A stretch of DNA of 64,000 nucleotides from Acidimicrobiaceae bacterium (GTDB taxonomy: Bacteria > Actinomycetota > Acidimicrobiia > Acidimicrobiales > Aldehydirespiratoraceae): NCBI GenBank assembly GCA_009845995.1, contig VXYK01000055.1, positions 39,421-103,420 of the forward strand, given 5' to 3'. The notes under the pieces are model-generated. The model did no database searches and was not told the origin of the DNA. It was given only the letters and a program-made list of their open reading frames with translations. The translations under genes were made by a program, and so were the position numbers. Shown here piece after piece: positions 35,502 to 45,544 of the stretch. How positions within the stretch are numbered: the first letter of the stretch is position 1; each line of letters opens with the position of its first letter.

Positions 35502-38500
35502 ATGGCAGACGAGCGGCGCATCGCAGATGCGAACGGTGATCCCGGGAGATCGGGAGATTCGATCGCCGTTGTCGGGATGGCGTGCCGATTTCCCGGCGCC
35601 AACGATCTCACGGCGTTCTGGAACCTGTTGGAAGACGGGAAGAACGCGATAACCGAGGGCGTTCCCGGTTCGGGGATGGGCCGAATCGGAGAATTGTTCC
35701 AAGAAGCTGACGTCCAGAACGATGCCTGCCGCTTCGCTGGATTCATAGATGGCATCGATCAGTTCGACGCTTCGTTCTTCCGAATATCACCAGTCGAGGC
35801 ACAGTTGTTGGATCCCCAACAGCGGTTGATGCTCGAAACGAGTTGGCAGGCACTCGAAGACGCAGGAATCGACGCCGACCAGCTCCGCGGAAGCCGAACC
35901 GGGGTATATGCGGGGATCAGCAACAACGACTACCGCGGGTTGATCCTCACCGACAGTGCGACTGCTGAGGCTGCGGTCAGTTTGTATTCAGTCAGTGGCA
36001 CATCGTTCAACACCGCAATCGGGCGGGTGGCCTTCGCGTTGGGGCTTCAAGGTCCAGCATTGGCCGTGGACACCGCATGCTCGTCGTCTCTGGCCGCGGT
36101 GCATCAGGCAGTGTCGGGCCTTCAACGGGGTGAGGCCGATCTGGCTCTGGCTGGAGGGGTGCATGTGATCCTGTCCGCCAGACTGTTCGAATTGCGGGGC
36201 AACGCCGGGATGCTTGCGCCGGACGGCCGCTGCAAGACATTCGACGCTGGGGCCAATGGTTATGTCAGAGGTGAAGGCTGCGGAATCCTGGTGTTGAAGC
36301 GACTATCCGACGCTGAGGCGGACGGCGACCGGATCTGGGGTGTGATCCGCGGAACCGCGCTCAACCAGGATGGTGCCAGCACGGGACTGACCGTGCCCAA
36401 CGGCGAGGCGCAGGCGCAGGTGATCGCTGAGGCGTTGGCTCGGGCGGGAACATTGCCCTCTCAGGTGGATTACGTGGAGGCGCACGGCACCGGCACGCCG
36501 GTGGGCGACCCGATTGAGTTGACCGCCGCGGCCGCCGCTTACTGCCGCGAACGCGACGCCGATCAACCGCTGTTCATCGGCTCAGTGAAGACCAACGTCG
36601 GCCACCTGGAGCCGGCCGCCGGAGTCGCCGGGATGATCAAGGTGATGTTGTCGATGAAGCAGCAGACGATTCCCAAGCACCTGAATTTCCAGGAGCCGAA
36701 TCCTGTGATCGACTGGGATCGGCTGCCTCTGCGGGTGACCACAGAACCGACCCCTTGGCCGCGTCACACAGACCGCATGCCGATGGCGGGTGTGAGCGGT
36801 TTTGGTTGGTCGGGCACCAACGCACACATCATCGTGGAGGCATACGGCGACCTCGACAGCGAACTAGCGGGGCCCAACGAACAACGCTGGCCAACGGGTT
36901 CAGCGCGACTCATTCCTCTTCCTTCGGCTGAAGAAACCGAGGTTGTGTCCCCAGACGACGCGCCGCAGCGCCCAGCGCGGCTGCTTTTGCTGTCGGGCAA
37001 GTCGTCTCAAGCTCAAAAGGAGTTGGCCGGCAGCTATCTGCGATGGCTCGAAGAACACTCCGACGAACTTGCCAGTCCGGACAAAGAGTTGCTCGCCGAC
37101 ATGAGTTGGACAGCAGCGGTGGGCCGAAGCCACTTCTCACATCGCGCCGGTGTGGTGTTCGAAGACGCCGAGTCGTTGCGGCAACAACTCAGCGAACTTG
37201 TCGATTCCGACGACGAAGTGTCGAGGTCCAGCGGTGCCGAAAAGGTGGCTTTCGTCTACACGGGCCAAGGCAGTCAATGGATCGGAATGGGCAAGCGACT
37301 CTATGAGTCCGAACCCGTTGCACGGGCTGTGTTGGATCGCTGCGATGAACTGTTCCGCGAAGCACGGTCACACGAAGCAAAGGGAACTTCGCTGCTTGCG
37401 GTGATGTTCGGCAGACCCGATGCCGAGGGCGACCTCGATGATCCCGCTTGGACCCAACCAGCGATCTATTCGCTCCAATGCGCGCTGACCGCGCTGTGGT
37501 CGAACTTGGGCGTGAACCCAGGCGTTGTGGTCGGACACAGCCTTGGAGAGATCGCCGCAGCACACACTGCCGGCGTTCTCAGCCTCGCCGATGGACTGCG
37601 GTTGGCGATTGGCCGCGGCGCTCTGATGTCGGCGCTCGACGAGCCCGGAGCAATGGCCGGCGTGTTCGCTCCCCTCGATGAGGTCGAGACCGCCGTGGCC
37701 CGGCAGCGTGCCGCATCGGGCGATTCAAGGCTGTCCGTTGCGGCTGACAATGGGGCACACCTAATGGTGAGCGGACCAGTTGCCGATGTCGACTCGTTGC
37801 TTGCCGGCTTCGAGTCCGAGGGCATCCAGGTTCGCCGCCTGGAAAAAAGCGCGGGTTACCACAGCGCGATGGTGGACCCGATTCTGGACGGGGTCGAGGC
37901 GATTGTGTCCGAACTGACTGTCTCTGCGCCGTCGACAACGCTGGTGAGCAGCATGACGGGCGGCGTGCTCGGAGACGACCAAGCTATGGACGCGTCCTAT
38001 TGGCGCCGCCAGGCCCGTCAGGCCGTTGAGTATCGCAGTTCGGTGGAGACGTTGGCCGAACTCGGCGTGGACGCCGTCATCGAGGTCGGCCCCGGGTCAG
38101 TCCTTGGTCCCATGACTGTTCTGGCCTGGCCCACGGGTCCTGACAGCGCCGAACCAGCGGTGCTGTCCAGCATGAGACGGCCCTCGAAACGAACCCCCGA
38201 CCCAGCCGATGGCAGCGGGTTCCTCGACGCCGTCGCGGGCGCGTACCAGGCAGGACTCGATATCTCTTTCGAAGCCCTCTTCGCTGGAGAATCCCGCCGC
38301 CGCATCTCGCTTCCCGGCTACCCGTTCCAACGGCAACGCCACTGGGTGGATGCAGCGAGGCGCCGTCGCTCAAGCGCTGGACATCCGTTGCTCGGCGTAC
38401 TCCACGAATCTCCCCGCGGTGAACTCCAATTCGAAACCGAGATGGACGCTTCCGAACCAGCATGGTTGAACGACCACCGGGTCTACGGACAGGTGATCAC

Positions 38501-41500
38501 CCCCGGAGCGCTTTACGCCACCATGGCTGTATCCGCGCTGCGCGCCAAACGAGATGGTCAGCGATCATCGGTTGCCGGCCGGCCAGTTGGAAACCTCTCG
38601 GTTGAAGATCTCCAACTGCACAGTCCGATGGCCTTCCCCGAAGCCGAAGCAGACGAAACCGCAGGACCCGAAGGCCGTCGGGTACAGCTTGTGTTTGACG
38701 ACACCGATCCGAATGCGCAGGCCCGATTCGAGATCTACAGCCGCGGCCCCACAGAAGACGGATGGACATTGCACGCAGAAGGTGGAGTGTCAAGCGAGGG
38801 ACAAACCTCTGAGATCGCCGACAACATCGACATTGAGGATCTGAAAGCCAGCCTCGAACCTCAAGACATTTCGGACTTCTATCGCGCTCGGGCAGAAGCG
38901 GGAATCGACCTTGGCGCCCCGTTTCGCACGCTGGACGGGTTGTGGGCCTCCGACGGCGAAGCGCTGGGCGATCTCTCGCTGCCTGAGACCGCCCAGGGAG
39001 CGGATTTGGATGTTCACCCGTTGCTGCTCGACGGGTGCTTCCAGGTCATGGCTGAGGCTCGCAGCGCGGTCGGCGCCGGAGACGGTGTGGCCTACCTGCC
39101 CTTCGGATGGGAGAAGTTGTGGTTGGCCGGCCCGCTGCCCGAGGTAATGACCTGCCACGCACGCTTGCGAGAGGACTCCAACCCCGAAGACCCGACCGGC
39201 ACACCGCCCGAGGTCTTGACCGGGGATCTTGCGTTCTACGACCCGCGTGGCGCGCTCATCGGCGGACTGATCGGTTATACAGTCAAGCGCGCTACGCGTG
39301 CGGCGATGCTCTCAGCCGCAGGCGGTTTGGAAGACCTGCTTTATGAGATCGCCTGGAGAGATCGTCCTCTTCCGCCGGCAATGTTGGCAGCGGAGTTCAT
39401 CCCCGCTCCCAGCGCTGTGGCCGTCGGTTCAGAGCCGTTCTCTGCGTATCTGGCAGATGAGGATGTAGGGGCTGACAGCCGAGACGCCTTGTTGTCTGAT
39501 CTCGAGCGCCTGGCGTGGTCGTACGCGCGTCAGGCGATGGACCGCCTGGGATGGGATTTGGTCGCGGGCGAGAAAGTAGTTGCAGACACCCTGCGCGAAC
39601 TGCTCGGGGTTCTCCCAGAGCACCGGCGCGTGTTTCAGCGGATGCTGGAGATGCTGGCCAAAGCCGGGGTGCTGACCGAGAGCGGAGATGGGTTTGTCGT
39701 GAAGGTCGGGTCGACCGACCCGCTCCCCGAGGTACTCCCAAGCGACCCCGAAGAGTTGGCTGAACGGATGGAGGAGCAATATCCGCACGGAGCCACCGAA
39801 ATCGGGCTGTTCAGGCGCAGTGGTGCTGCCTTGCCCGATGTACTCGTAGGTGAGGCCGATGCACTGACGTTGCTTTTCAGCAGCGGCGAGCCGAGTGCTG
39901 CCGATCTGTACTTGAAAGCGCCGGTGGCCCGGGCCGCCAATCGAATGCTCCAAGACGCGGTGGCGGCGCTACTGGCCGAGCGTCCGGAGGGTCGAAGGCT
40001 CCGAGTGATCGAAGTAGGCGCAGGTACCGGCTCCGCGACTGCGTCGGTGTTGCCCGAACTGGGTGATCAGAGCTTCGACTACACGTACACCGACATTTCC
40101 GCTGGGTTCTTCTCCGAGGCGGAGGCCCGCTTCGGCGGAGCAGAGTCCTCAATCGACTATCGAGTATTGGACATCGAAAACGACCCGGTCGAACAGGGCT
40201 TCGACAACCACGGGTACGACCTGGTCATCGCCTCGAACGTTTTGCACGCCACCCGTTATTTGAACGAGACGCTGGACCACTGTCGGCGTTTACTGGCCCC
40301 GTCTGGTTGTCTGCTGGCGTTGGAGAATCTCCGCGGTCAGGGCTGGCTGGACCTGACCTTCGGTCAGCTTGACGGCTGGTGGCGTTTCGCCGACGACTAC
40401 CGACCGCATCACGCTCTGGCCGGCCCCGATGTCTGGCAGCAGGCACTCAGCGACGCCGGCTTCGTTGATAGCGAAGTCCTGGGCGTTGACCGGTCCGATA
40501 CGGCCCGTGAACCAGACCGTGGTGTGATCGTGGCTCAGGGACCAGCCGAAGTGAGCGAGTTGCCCGGGGTGTGGATTGTGGCAGCCGATTCCCATGGCTC
40601 GGCCGAAGTTCTGGGCCAGGAACTGGCGCTGCAGAACCAGACCGTGGTGCTTGTCAACGACACAGACCCGAGCGACCCTGGTCTCAGTGACGGCGCGGTG
40701 AGCAGTGCCGGGGCGTTGTCGCACGATCCTGGGGTGAGCCGGGTTTCGCTGCCGATGAATCAGCGAGAGTCGTGGCAGACCCTTTTTGAAAGTGTTTCTG
40801 AAGATGCGACGCTTCGCGGAGTCGTCCATCTTGTTTCTTTGGACGGTCGAGGAGCTCAGGTCACCACCGAACAGCTTGCGCAAGACGCGACCCGAACGAC
40901 CACGAGCGCGTTGGCGCTCGTGCAGGGGATTTCAGACTCTGATGCCACCCCGGCGAACGGCGTTTGGATCGTCACTCGAGGCGCGCAGGTGCTCGAGCAC
41001 GAACCCGCCGAGGGCATCGCCAGTTCGCTGCTCTGGGGATTCGGGAAGGTGTTGGCACGTGAAGCACCTCACCTGAGCGCGCGGATGATCGATTTGGACC
41101 CGGCCAAACCGCTGCCGCTGCCGGAGTTGTCCAACGAGTTGCTCCACCCGGACACGGAGACCCATATCGCCTATCGGCTGGGATTGCGCCAAGCAGCCCG
41201 TTTGGCACGCCAGGGCGCCGCTTCGGGTCGGCCCAGCCTGCCTGACCCCGCGGGCGAAGTGAACTGGTTGTTGGAACCCGACTCGAGCGGAGCGCTCGAA
41301 GGGATCGGCGTTGGACCGCACCCGGTAGCGCAACTGGCGCCACAAGAGGTGCGTGTGGCGGTCGAAGCAGCCGGACTCAATTTCTGGGACATGTTCCGCG
41401 CTCTGGGTGTCATCGATGAGGGATTGTTGGGTGGAGAATTCTGCGGTCGGGTCATCGATGTCGGCTCTGACGTGTCTGCCGTCGCTGCAGGTGACAGAGT

Positions 41501-44500
41501 GGTCGGACTGGCATTCGGCACGTTCGGTTCAGAGGCGGTCACCGATTCAGCGATGGTCGCCCCGGCACCCGAGGGTCTTCCAGCCGCCGCGCTGGCCACG
41601 GTGCCTACCGCCTTCGTCTCGGCGCTTTTGTCGTTCGATCTGGCTGAGTTGAAAGCCGGCGAGCGGGTGCTGATCCACGCCGGTACCGGAGGCGTCGGTT
41701 TGGCGGCCGTTCAGTTGGCTCAAGCTGCCGGCGCCGAGGTTTTTGCAACCACGAGCGCACCGAAACAGGCGTATCTGCGGTCGCTGGGTGTTGACCACGT
41801 GTTCGACAGCCGACAGACCAAGTTCGGCGAACAGATTCTCGAGGCCACCGATGGTGAGGGGGTTGAGGTGGTGCTGAACAGCCTCACCGGTCCCGGTTTC
41901 ATCGACGCAAGCCTTTCCTGTCTGGCCGATGGTGGCCGGTTCGTGGAGTTGGCCAGGGTGGACATTCTCAGCAAGGAGGAGATGTCGGCTGTACGACCGG
42001 ACGTGGCCTACTGGATCTTGGAACTTGATGTTCTGAAAGAGAGTGATCCTGCAACCCCCGGGGACGCGCTACTGCGCTTGATGGACCGGCTAGGAGCGGG
42101 TGAGTTGTCGCCTCTGGTGCACACGCGCTGGTCGCTCCCCGAGGCGGGCTCAGCGATGAAGTACATGCAAGCTGCGCGACACATCGGCAAGATCGTCCTT
42201 GCCAACTCCGCTCTTGAGACTGGCCGGCTGCGCGACGACAGGACATATCTGGTGACCGGCGGATTGGGAGGGATCGGCTGTGCCGTCGCCAACTGGCTGG
42301 CCGACCGAGGCGCCGGGGCGATCGTGTTGAACGGTCGTCGAGACCCCGATCCCGAGGCGGCCGAAGCGATCAGTGACCTTCGCCAACGGGGTGTGGCGGT
42401 TAGCGTGGAACTGGCCGATGTGACCGATCCGGCCGCGTTAGACGCGATGCTGGCCCGGATGGACGCCGCGCTGCCGCCTCTCGTAGGTGTCGTCCACAGC
42501 GTGGGTGTGCTGTCCGACGGCGCGCTGACGAATCAGACTTGGGAAAAGTTCACCGACGTGCTGTGGCCGAAGATGTTGGGGGCTTGGCATCTTCACAGGG
42601 CCACCGAAGACCTTGATCTGGACATGTTCGTGCTGTTCTCGAGCGTCGCTGGTGTGATGGGCAACCCGGGGCAGTCGAATCACGCCGCGGCCAACGCGTT
42701 CTTGGATCAACTTGCCGGCCACCGCCGGGCGTTGGGCCTCACAGGACAGTCAATCGCTTGGGGGGCTTGGTCAGGGCTCGGAGAAGCAGAAGAGCACCGC
42801 GAGCGGATCGCCAGGCAACTTGAGGCCGCGGGAACGGGTTGGATCACTCCGGACCAGGGGATCAGAGCCTTCGACCACCTGGTTCGCCAAGACGTGACGA
42901 TGGGGATGGTCGCGGCGGTTGACTGGCATGTGGTGTCCGAAGGTCCCGATGCGCCGTCGCCGCTGCTGCAAGATCTTCTCTCCGCGACCCAGAGCACTGC
43001 GGGTGGCGAGTTTGACTCTTCGGCCGACATCTTGGCCGACCTTTTGGGCGCGGGAGCGACCGAACGCGAACAGATCCTTGCTGGGTTCTTGCAACAGGAA
43101 CTCCGAGCCGTGATGCGCTTGCCCGAGTTGCCGTCGGAGTCTGCTGAGTTCGCCGACCTGGGCATGGACTCATTGATGGTGGTGGAGTTGCGGAATCGCC
43201 TGAACCGTGCGTTCGCCGGAGAATGCACGGTCTCCAACACCGCCGTGTTCAACTATCCGAACGTCACTGGATTGGCCCGTTTCTTGGCCTCAGAGTTCGG
43301 TCAACCAGGAGAAGCTGAAACGTTCGAGCAAGAAGCTGAAGCAATCCCGGAGATTCCGCTGCGTTCAGTTGATCCAACTGAGGGGGATGGGATCGCGATT
43401 GTGGGCATGGCCTGCCGATTCCCTGGAGCGGAGGATCTTTCGGCCTACTGGCGGCTGCTGGCCGACGGTGAGAATACGGTCACCGACGGACGTCAAGACG
43501 GCGGATCTTGGGAAGGCGTACCAGGTGATCCGGCTGCGGCCGATGCGGCCGATCGACGGGGTTCGTTCATCGACGGAATTGATCATTTCGATCCAACATT
43601 CTTCCGAATCTCGGCGAAGGAAGCTGCCACGGTCGACCCATTGCAGAGACTGTTGTTGGAAACAAGCTGGCAAGCGGTCGAAGATGCGGCAATTGATCCT
43701 GATCGCCTGAAAGGCAGCCGCAGCGGTGTGTATGTCGGCGTGGGAGTGAGCGAGTACCGGAGCCTGATCGACAAGAGCGGACTGTCCGGCGTCCACCTGA
43801 ACACCGCGGGGAGCGTGACCGTCGGGCGAGTTGCGTTCACGCTGGGATTTGAAGGTCCCGCGGTACCGCTCGACCTGGCCTGTGCATCGTCGCTGGTCGC
43901 CGTCCATCAGGCGTCGGAGAGTCTCCGGCGTGCAGAGATCGATCTTGCTTTGGTCGGCGGCGCGAACGCCGTCCTCTCTAGTTCGATCACCAGAGCGCTC
44001 GAGGAGTCTGGAATGCTGTCGGTCAAAGGACAGTGCAGTTCCTTTGATGCCTCCGCTGACGGGTATGTGCGAGGCGAGGGTTGTGGGGTCGTGGTGTTGA
44101 AACGGCTCAGAGACGCCGAGCAGGACGGCGACCGAATCTGGGGTGTCATCCGCGGATCGGCGGTCAACCAGAGCGGGACGGGTCTGGCGCTCACCGTGCC
44201 CAGCGGGAGGGCTCAGCAGCGGGTCATGGCAGAGGCGCTGGCCCGCGCCGGAGCCAGCCCCGACGAAGTCGACTACGTGGAAGCCCATGGAGCCGGGACC
44301 GCGGTGGGCGATGCTGTAGAAGCAGGAGCGGTAGCAGCGGTCTATGGCAGGGGTCGCTCTGAGGATTCGCCGTTGTGGATCGGTTCGGTCAAGACCAACA
44401 TCGGACACTTGGAGTCAGCTTCGGCGATCGCCAGCCTGATCAAGGTGGTGCTGGGCATGAGGCAGGGAGTGGTACCGAAGCAACTCAACTTCAGCGATCC

Positions 44501-45197
44501 CAGCCCTGAGATCAACTGGGACCGCATGCCGATGAGAGTGGCCTCCGAATCAATGAACTGGCCGCACAATCCTGATCGCGCGCCGCTGGCGGCAGTGAAC
44601 TCGTTCGGGATCTCCGGGGCCAACGCCCACATAGTGATCGAGGGGTATGAAGCCGCACCGGAGGACTCTTCAGGGTCGGGCGCATCCTGGCGACCCGTCG
44701 GATCGCCCCAGCTTGTGGCGGTCGAGCAAGAGCAGTCGGAGGACTCCCCTCAACAGAGCGGCGCAAGGCTGTTGCCCCTGTCTGCCAAGACACCGCAGGC
44801 TTTGCGAGAGATGGCTGACCGGTATCTTTGCTGGCTTGATGAACACGCTGCTGAGCTTTCAGCCCCAGGAGCAGCAAGTGACCCTTTGCTCTCGGATATG
44901 GCATGGACCGCCAGCACGGGGCGCAGTCACTTTTCGCACCGGGCTGCGGTGGTGTTCACCGATGTCGAATCGCTGCGTCGACAGCTCAACTCGTTGCGTG
45001 AGACTGGAGAGGTCCACGAGCGCCCAGACGACCCGGGCGCGGAGGTTGGCGAAGCTGCCGAAAACCTTGTCACGACCGTAGCGGCCGAGTACTCGCAAGG
45101 TCGTGCTGTTCAGTTCGAGTCGCTTTTTCAAGGTGAGACACGACGTCGGATCTCGCTTCCCGATTACCCGTTCCAGCGTCAGCGTTATTGGGTCTGA
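35502..45197 (+). CDS. Highly reducing type I polyketide synthase, KS-AT-DH-MT-psiKR-ER-KR-ACP-KS
   Basis: A 3231-residue multidomain synthase. KS1 is at 19-447 (C193, H328, H368). AT is at about 582-880 (VYTGQGSQW; GHSLG with S680; AGYHS where malonyl types have HAFHS). DH starts at about 961 (H992 in LNDHRV, D1177 in LLLDGCFQ). A C-methyltransferase is at about 1290-1690 (SAM motif VIEVGAGTGSA at 1502). A structural psiKR is at about 1690-1915. ER is at about 1930-2235 (LIHAGTGGVGLAAVQ). KR is at about 2245-2480 (TYLVTGGLGGIG; S2381; His2394 where Tyr is usual). ACP1 has S2557 (LGMDSLMV). KS2 is at 2629-3046 (C2794, H2929, H2969). Residues 3070-3231 match the linkers that flank AT1, but no AT lies between them. 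There is no thioesterase. The order recalls fungal reducing PKSs; product unknown. Confidence 0.93.
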   Translation: MADERRIADANGDPGRSGDSIAVVGMACRFPGANDLTAFWNLLEDGKNAITEGVPGSGMGRIGELFQEADVQNDACRFAGFIDGIDQFDASFFRISPVEAQLLDPQQRLMLETSWQALEDAGIDADQLRGSRTGVYAGISNNDYRGLILTDSATAEAAVSLYSVSGTSFNTAIGRVAFALGLQGPALAVDTACSSSLAAVHQAVSGLQRGEADLALAGGVHVILSARLFELRGNAGMLAPDGRCKTFDAGANGYVRGEGCGILVLKRLSDAEADGDRIWGVIRGTALNQDGASTGLTVPNGEAQAQVIAEALARAGTLPSQVDYVEAHGTGTPVGDPIELTAAAAAYCRERDADQPLFIGSVKTNVGHLEPAAGVAGMIKVMLSMKQQTIPKHLNFQEPNPVIDWDRLPLRVTTEPTPWPRHTDRMPMAGVSGFGWSGTNAHIIVEAYGDLDSELAGPNEQRWPTGSARLIPLPSAEETEVVSPDDAPQRPARLLLLSGKSSQAQKELAGSYLRWLEEHSDELASPDKELLADMSWTAAVGRSHFSHRAGVVFEDAESLRQQLSELVDSDDEVSRSSGAEKVAFVYTGQGSQWIGMGKRLYESEPVARAVLDRCDELFREARSHEAKGTSLLAVMFGRPDAEGDLDDPAWTQPAIYSLQCALTALWSNLGVNPGVVVGHSLGEIAAAHTAGVLSLADGLRLAIGRGALMSALDEPGAMAGVFAPLDEVETAVARQRAASGDSRLSVAADNGAHLMVSGPVADVDSLLAGFESEGIQVRRLEKSAGYHSAMVDPILDGVEAIVSELTVSAPSTTLVSSMTGGVLGDDQAMDASYWRRQARQAVEYRSSVETLAELGVDAVIEVGPGSVLGPMTVLAWPTGPDSAEPAVLSSMRRPSKRTPDPADGSGFLDAVAGAYQAGLDISFEALFAGESRRRISLPGYPFQRQRHWVDAARRRRSSAGHPLLGVLHESPRGELQFETEMDASEPAWLNDHRVYGQVITPGALYATMAVSALRAKRDGQRSSVAGRPVGNLSVEDLQLHSPMAFPEAEADETAGPEGRRVQLVFDDTDPNAQARFEIYSRGPTEDGWTLHAEGGVSSEGQTSEIADNIDIEDLKASLEPQDISDFYRARAEAGIDLGAPFRTLDGLWASDGEALGDLSLPETAQGADLDVHPLLLDGCFQVMAEARSAVGAGDGVAYLPFGWEKLWLAGPLPEVMTCHARLREDSNPEDPTGTPPEVLTGDLAFYDPRGALIGGLIGYTVKRATRAAMLSAAGGLEDLLYEIAWRDRPLPPAMLAAEFIPAPSAVAVGSEPFSAYLADEDVGADSRDALLSDLERLAWSYARQAMDRLGWDLVAGEKVVADTLRELLGVLPEHRRVFQRMLEMLAKAGVLTESGDGFVVKVGSTDPLPEVLPSDPEELAERMEEQYPHGATEIGLFRRSGAALPDVLVGEADALTLLFSSGEPSAADLYLKAPVARAANRMLQDAVAALLAERPEGRRLRVIEVGAGTGSATASVLPELGDQSFDYTYTDISAGFFSEAEARFGGAESSIDYRVLDIENDPVEQGFDNHGYDLVIASNVLHATRYLNETLDHCRRLLAPSGCLLALENLRGQGWLDLTFGQLDGWWRFADDYRPHHALAGPDVWQQALSDAGFVDSEVLGVDRSDTAREPDRGVIVAQGPAEVSELPGVWIVAADSHGSAEVLGQELALQNQTVVLVNDTDPSDPGLSDGAVSSAGALSHDPGVSRVSLPMNQRESWQTLFESVSEDATLRGVVHLVSLDGRGAQVTTEQLAQDATRTTTSALALVQGISDSDATPANGVWIVTRGAQVLEHEPAEGIASSLLWGFGKVLAREAPHLSARMIDLDPAKPLPLPELSNELLHPDTETHIAYRLGLRQAARLARQGAASGRPSLPDPAGEVNWLLEPDSSGALEGIGVGPHPVAQLAPQEVRVAVEAAGLNFWDMFRALGVIDEGLLGGEFCGRVIDVGSDVSAVAAGDRVVGLAFGTFGSEAVTDSAMVAPAPEGLPAAALATVPTAFVSALLSFDLAELKAGERVLIHAGTGGVGLAAVQLAQAAGAEVFATTSAPKQAYLRSLGVDHVFDSRQTKFGEQILEATDGEGVEVVLNSLTGPGFIDASLSCLADGGRFVELARVDILSKEEMSAVRPDVAYWILELDVLKESDPATPGDALLRLMDRLGAGELSPLVHTRWSLPEAGSAMKYMQAARHIGKIVLANSALETGRLRDDRTYLVTGGLGGIGCAVANWLADRGAGAIVLNGRRDPDPEAAEAISDLRQRGVAVSVELADVTDPAALDAMLARMDAALPPLVGVVHSVGVLSDGALTNQTWEKFTDVLWPKMLGAWHLHRATEDLDLDMFVLFSSVAGVMGNPGQSNHAAANAFLDQLAGHRRALGLTGQSIAWGAWSGLGEAEEHRERIARQLEAAGTGWITPDQGIRAFDHLVRQDVTMGMVAAVDWHVVSEGPDAPSPLLQDLLSATQSTAGGEFDSSADILADLLGAGATEREQILAGFLQQELRAVMRLPELPSESAEFADLGMDSLMVVELRNRLNRAFAGECTVSNTAVFNYPNVTGLARFLASEFGQPGEAETFEQEAEAIPEIPLRSVDPTEGDGIAIVGMACRFPGAEDLSAYWRLLADGENTVTDGRQDGGSWEGVPGDPAAADAADRRGSFIDGIDHFDPTFFRISAKEAATVDPLQRLLLETSWQAVEDAAIDPDRLKGSRSGVYVGVGVSEYRSLIDKSGLSGVHLNTAGSVTVGRVAFTLGFEGPAVPLDLACASSLVAVHQASESLRRAEIDLALVGGANAVLSSSITRALEESGMLSVKGQCSSFDASADGYVRGEGCGVVVLKRLRDAEQDGDRIWGVIRGSAVNQSGTGLALTVPSGRAQQRVMAEALARAGASPDEVDYVEAHGAGTAVGDAVEAGAVAAVYGRGRSEDSPLWIGSVKTNIGHLESASAIASLIKVVLGMRQGVVPKQLNFSDPSPEINWDRMPMRVASESMNWPHNPDRAPLAAVNSFGISGANAHIVIEGYEAAPEDSSGSGASWRPVGSPQLVAVEQEQSEDSPQQSGARLLPLSAKTPQALREMADRYLCWLDEHAAELSAPGAASDPLLSDMAWTASTGRSHFSHRAAVVFTDVESLRRQLNSLRETGEVHERPDDPGAEVGEAAENLVTTVAAEYSQGRAVQFESLFQGETRRRISLPDYPFQRQRYWV

Positions 45198-45226
45198 GCA
45201 CAAACCCTTGTCCGAGGTCAAGGTCA

Positions 45227-45290
45227 TTGACGAATGCTGGCTCCTTGATATGCTTTGCTCGCATCCAACTGGCTTCAAAAGGAGTAACCG
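45227..45290 (+). promoter_or_regulatory. Promoter and Shine-Dalgarno of the free carrier-protein gene
   Basis: TTGACG (45227-45232) and TATGCT (45249-45254) are 16 bp apart. AAAAGGAG (45277-45284) lies 6 nt before the ATG at 45291. The gene can therefore be expressed independently of the PKS gene that ends at 45197. Confidence 0.6.
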
Positions 45291-45536
45291 ATGTCTTCGA
45301 CCGAAGAACGTATTAGGGCAATCGTTGATCAGACCGTCGAAATAGAGGGAAGAGATCCAGGTCAACCGCTGGATCTGAGCCGCAACGTTGCCGAAGTAGG
45401 TGTCTCCTCTTCCGACATCGTGGCGTTCTGGCGAATGGTTAACCAAGAGTTCGGCACCGACATTTCCGCTGAGGAATTCGCCGAGTTGCTGACTCCCCAG
45501 GATCTCATCAACCACCTAGAGTCTGCTGCCGGCTGA
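45291..45536 (+). CDS. Stand-alone acyl-carrier-protein-like protein
   Basis: An 81-residue acidic four-helix-type carrier protein. The phosphopantetheine site is in AEVGVSSSDIVAFWRMVNQE, with S40 at the position of the Ser in the usual DSL motif; the preceding Asp is replaced by Ser. The end DISAEEFAELLTPQDLINHL is typical of helix III/IV of ACPs. It lies 93 nt after the PKS gene on the same strand and has its own promoter and a strong ribosome-binding site. It is the obvious partner for the AT-less terminal KS. No phosphopantetheinyl transferase gene is in the window. Confidence 0.8.
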   Translation: MSSTEERIRAIVDQTVEIEGRDPGQPLDLSRNVAEVGVSSSDIVAFWRMVNQEFGTDISAEEFAELLTPQDLINHLESAAG

Positions 45537-45544
45537 TAAAAACA

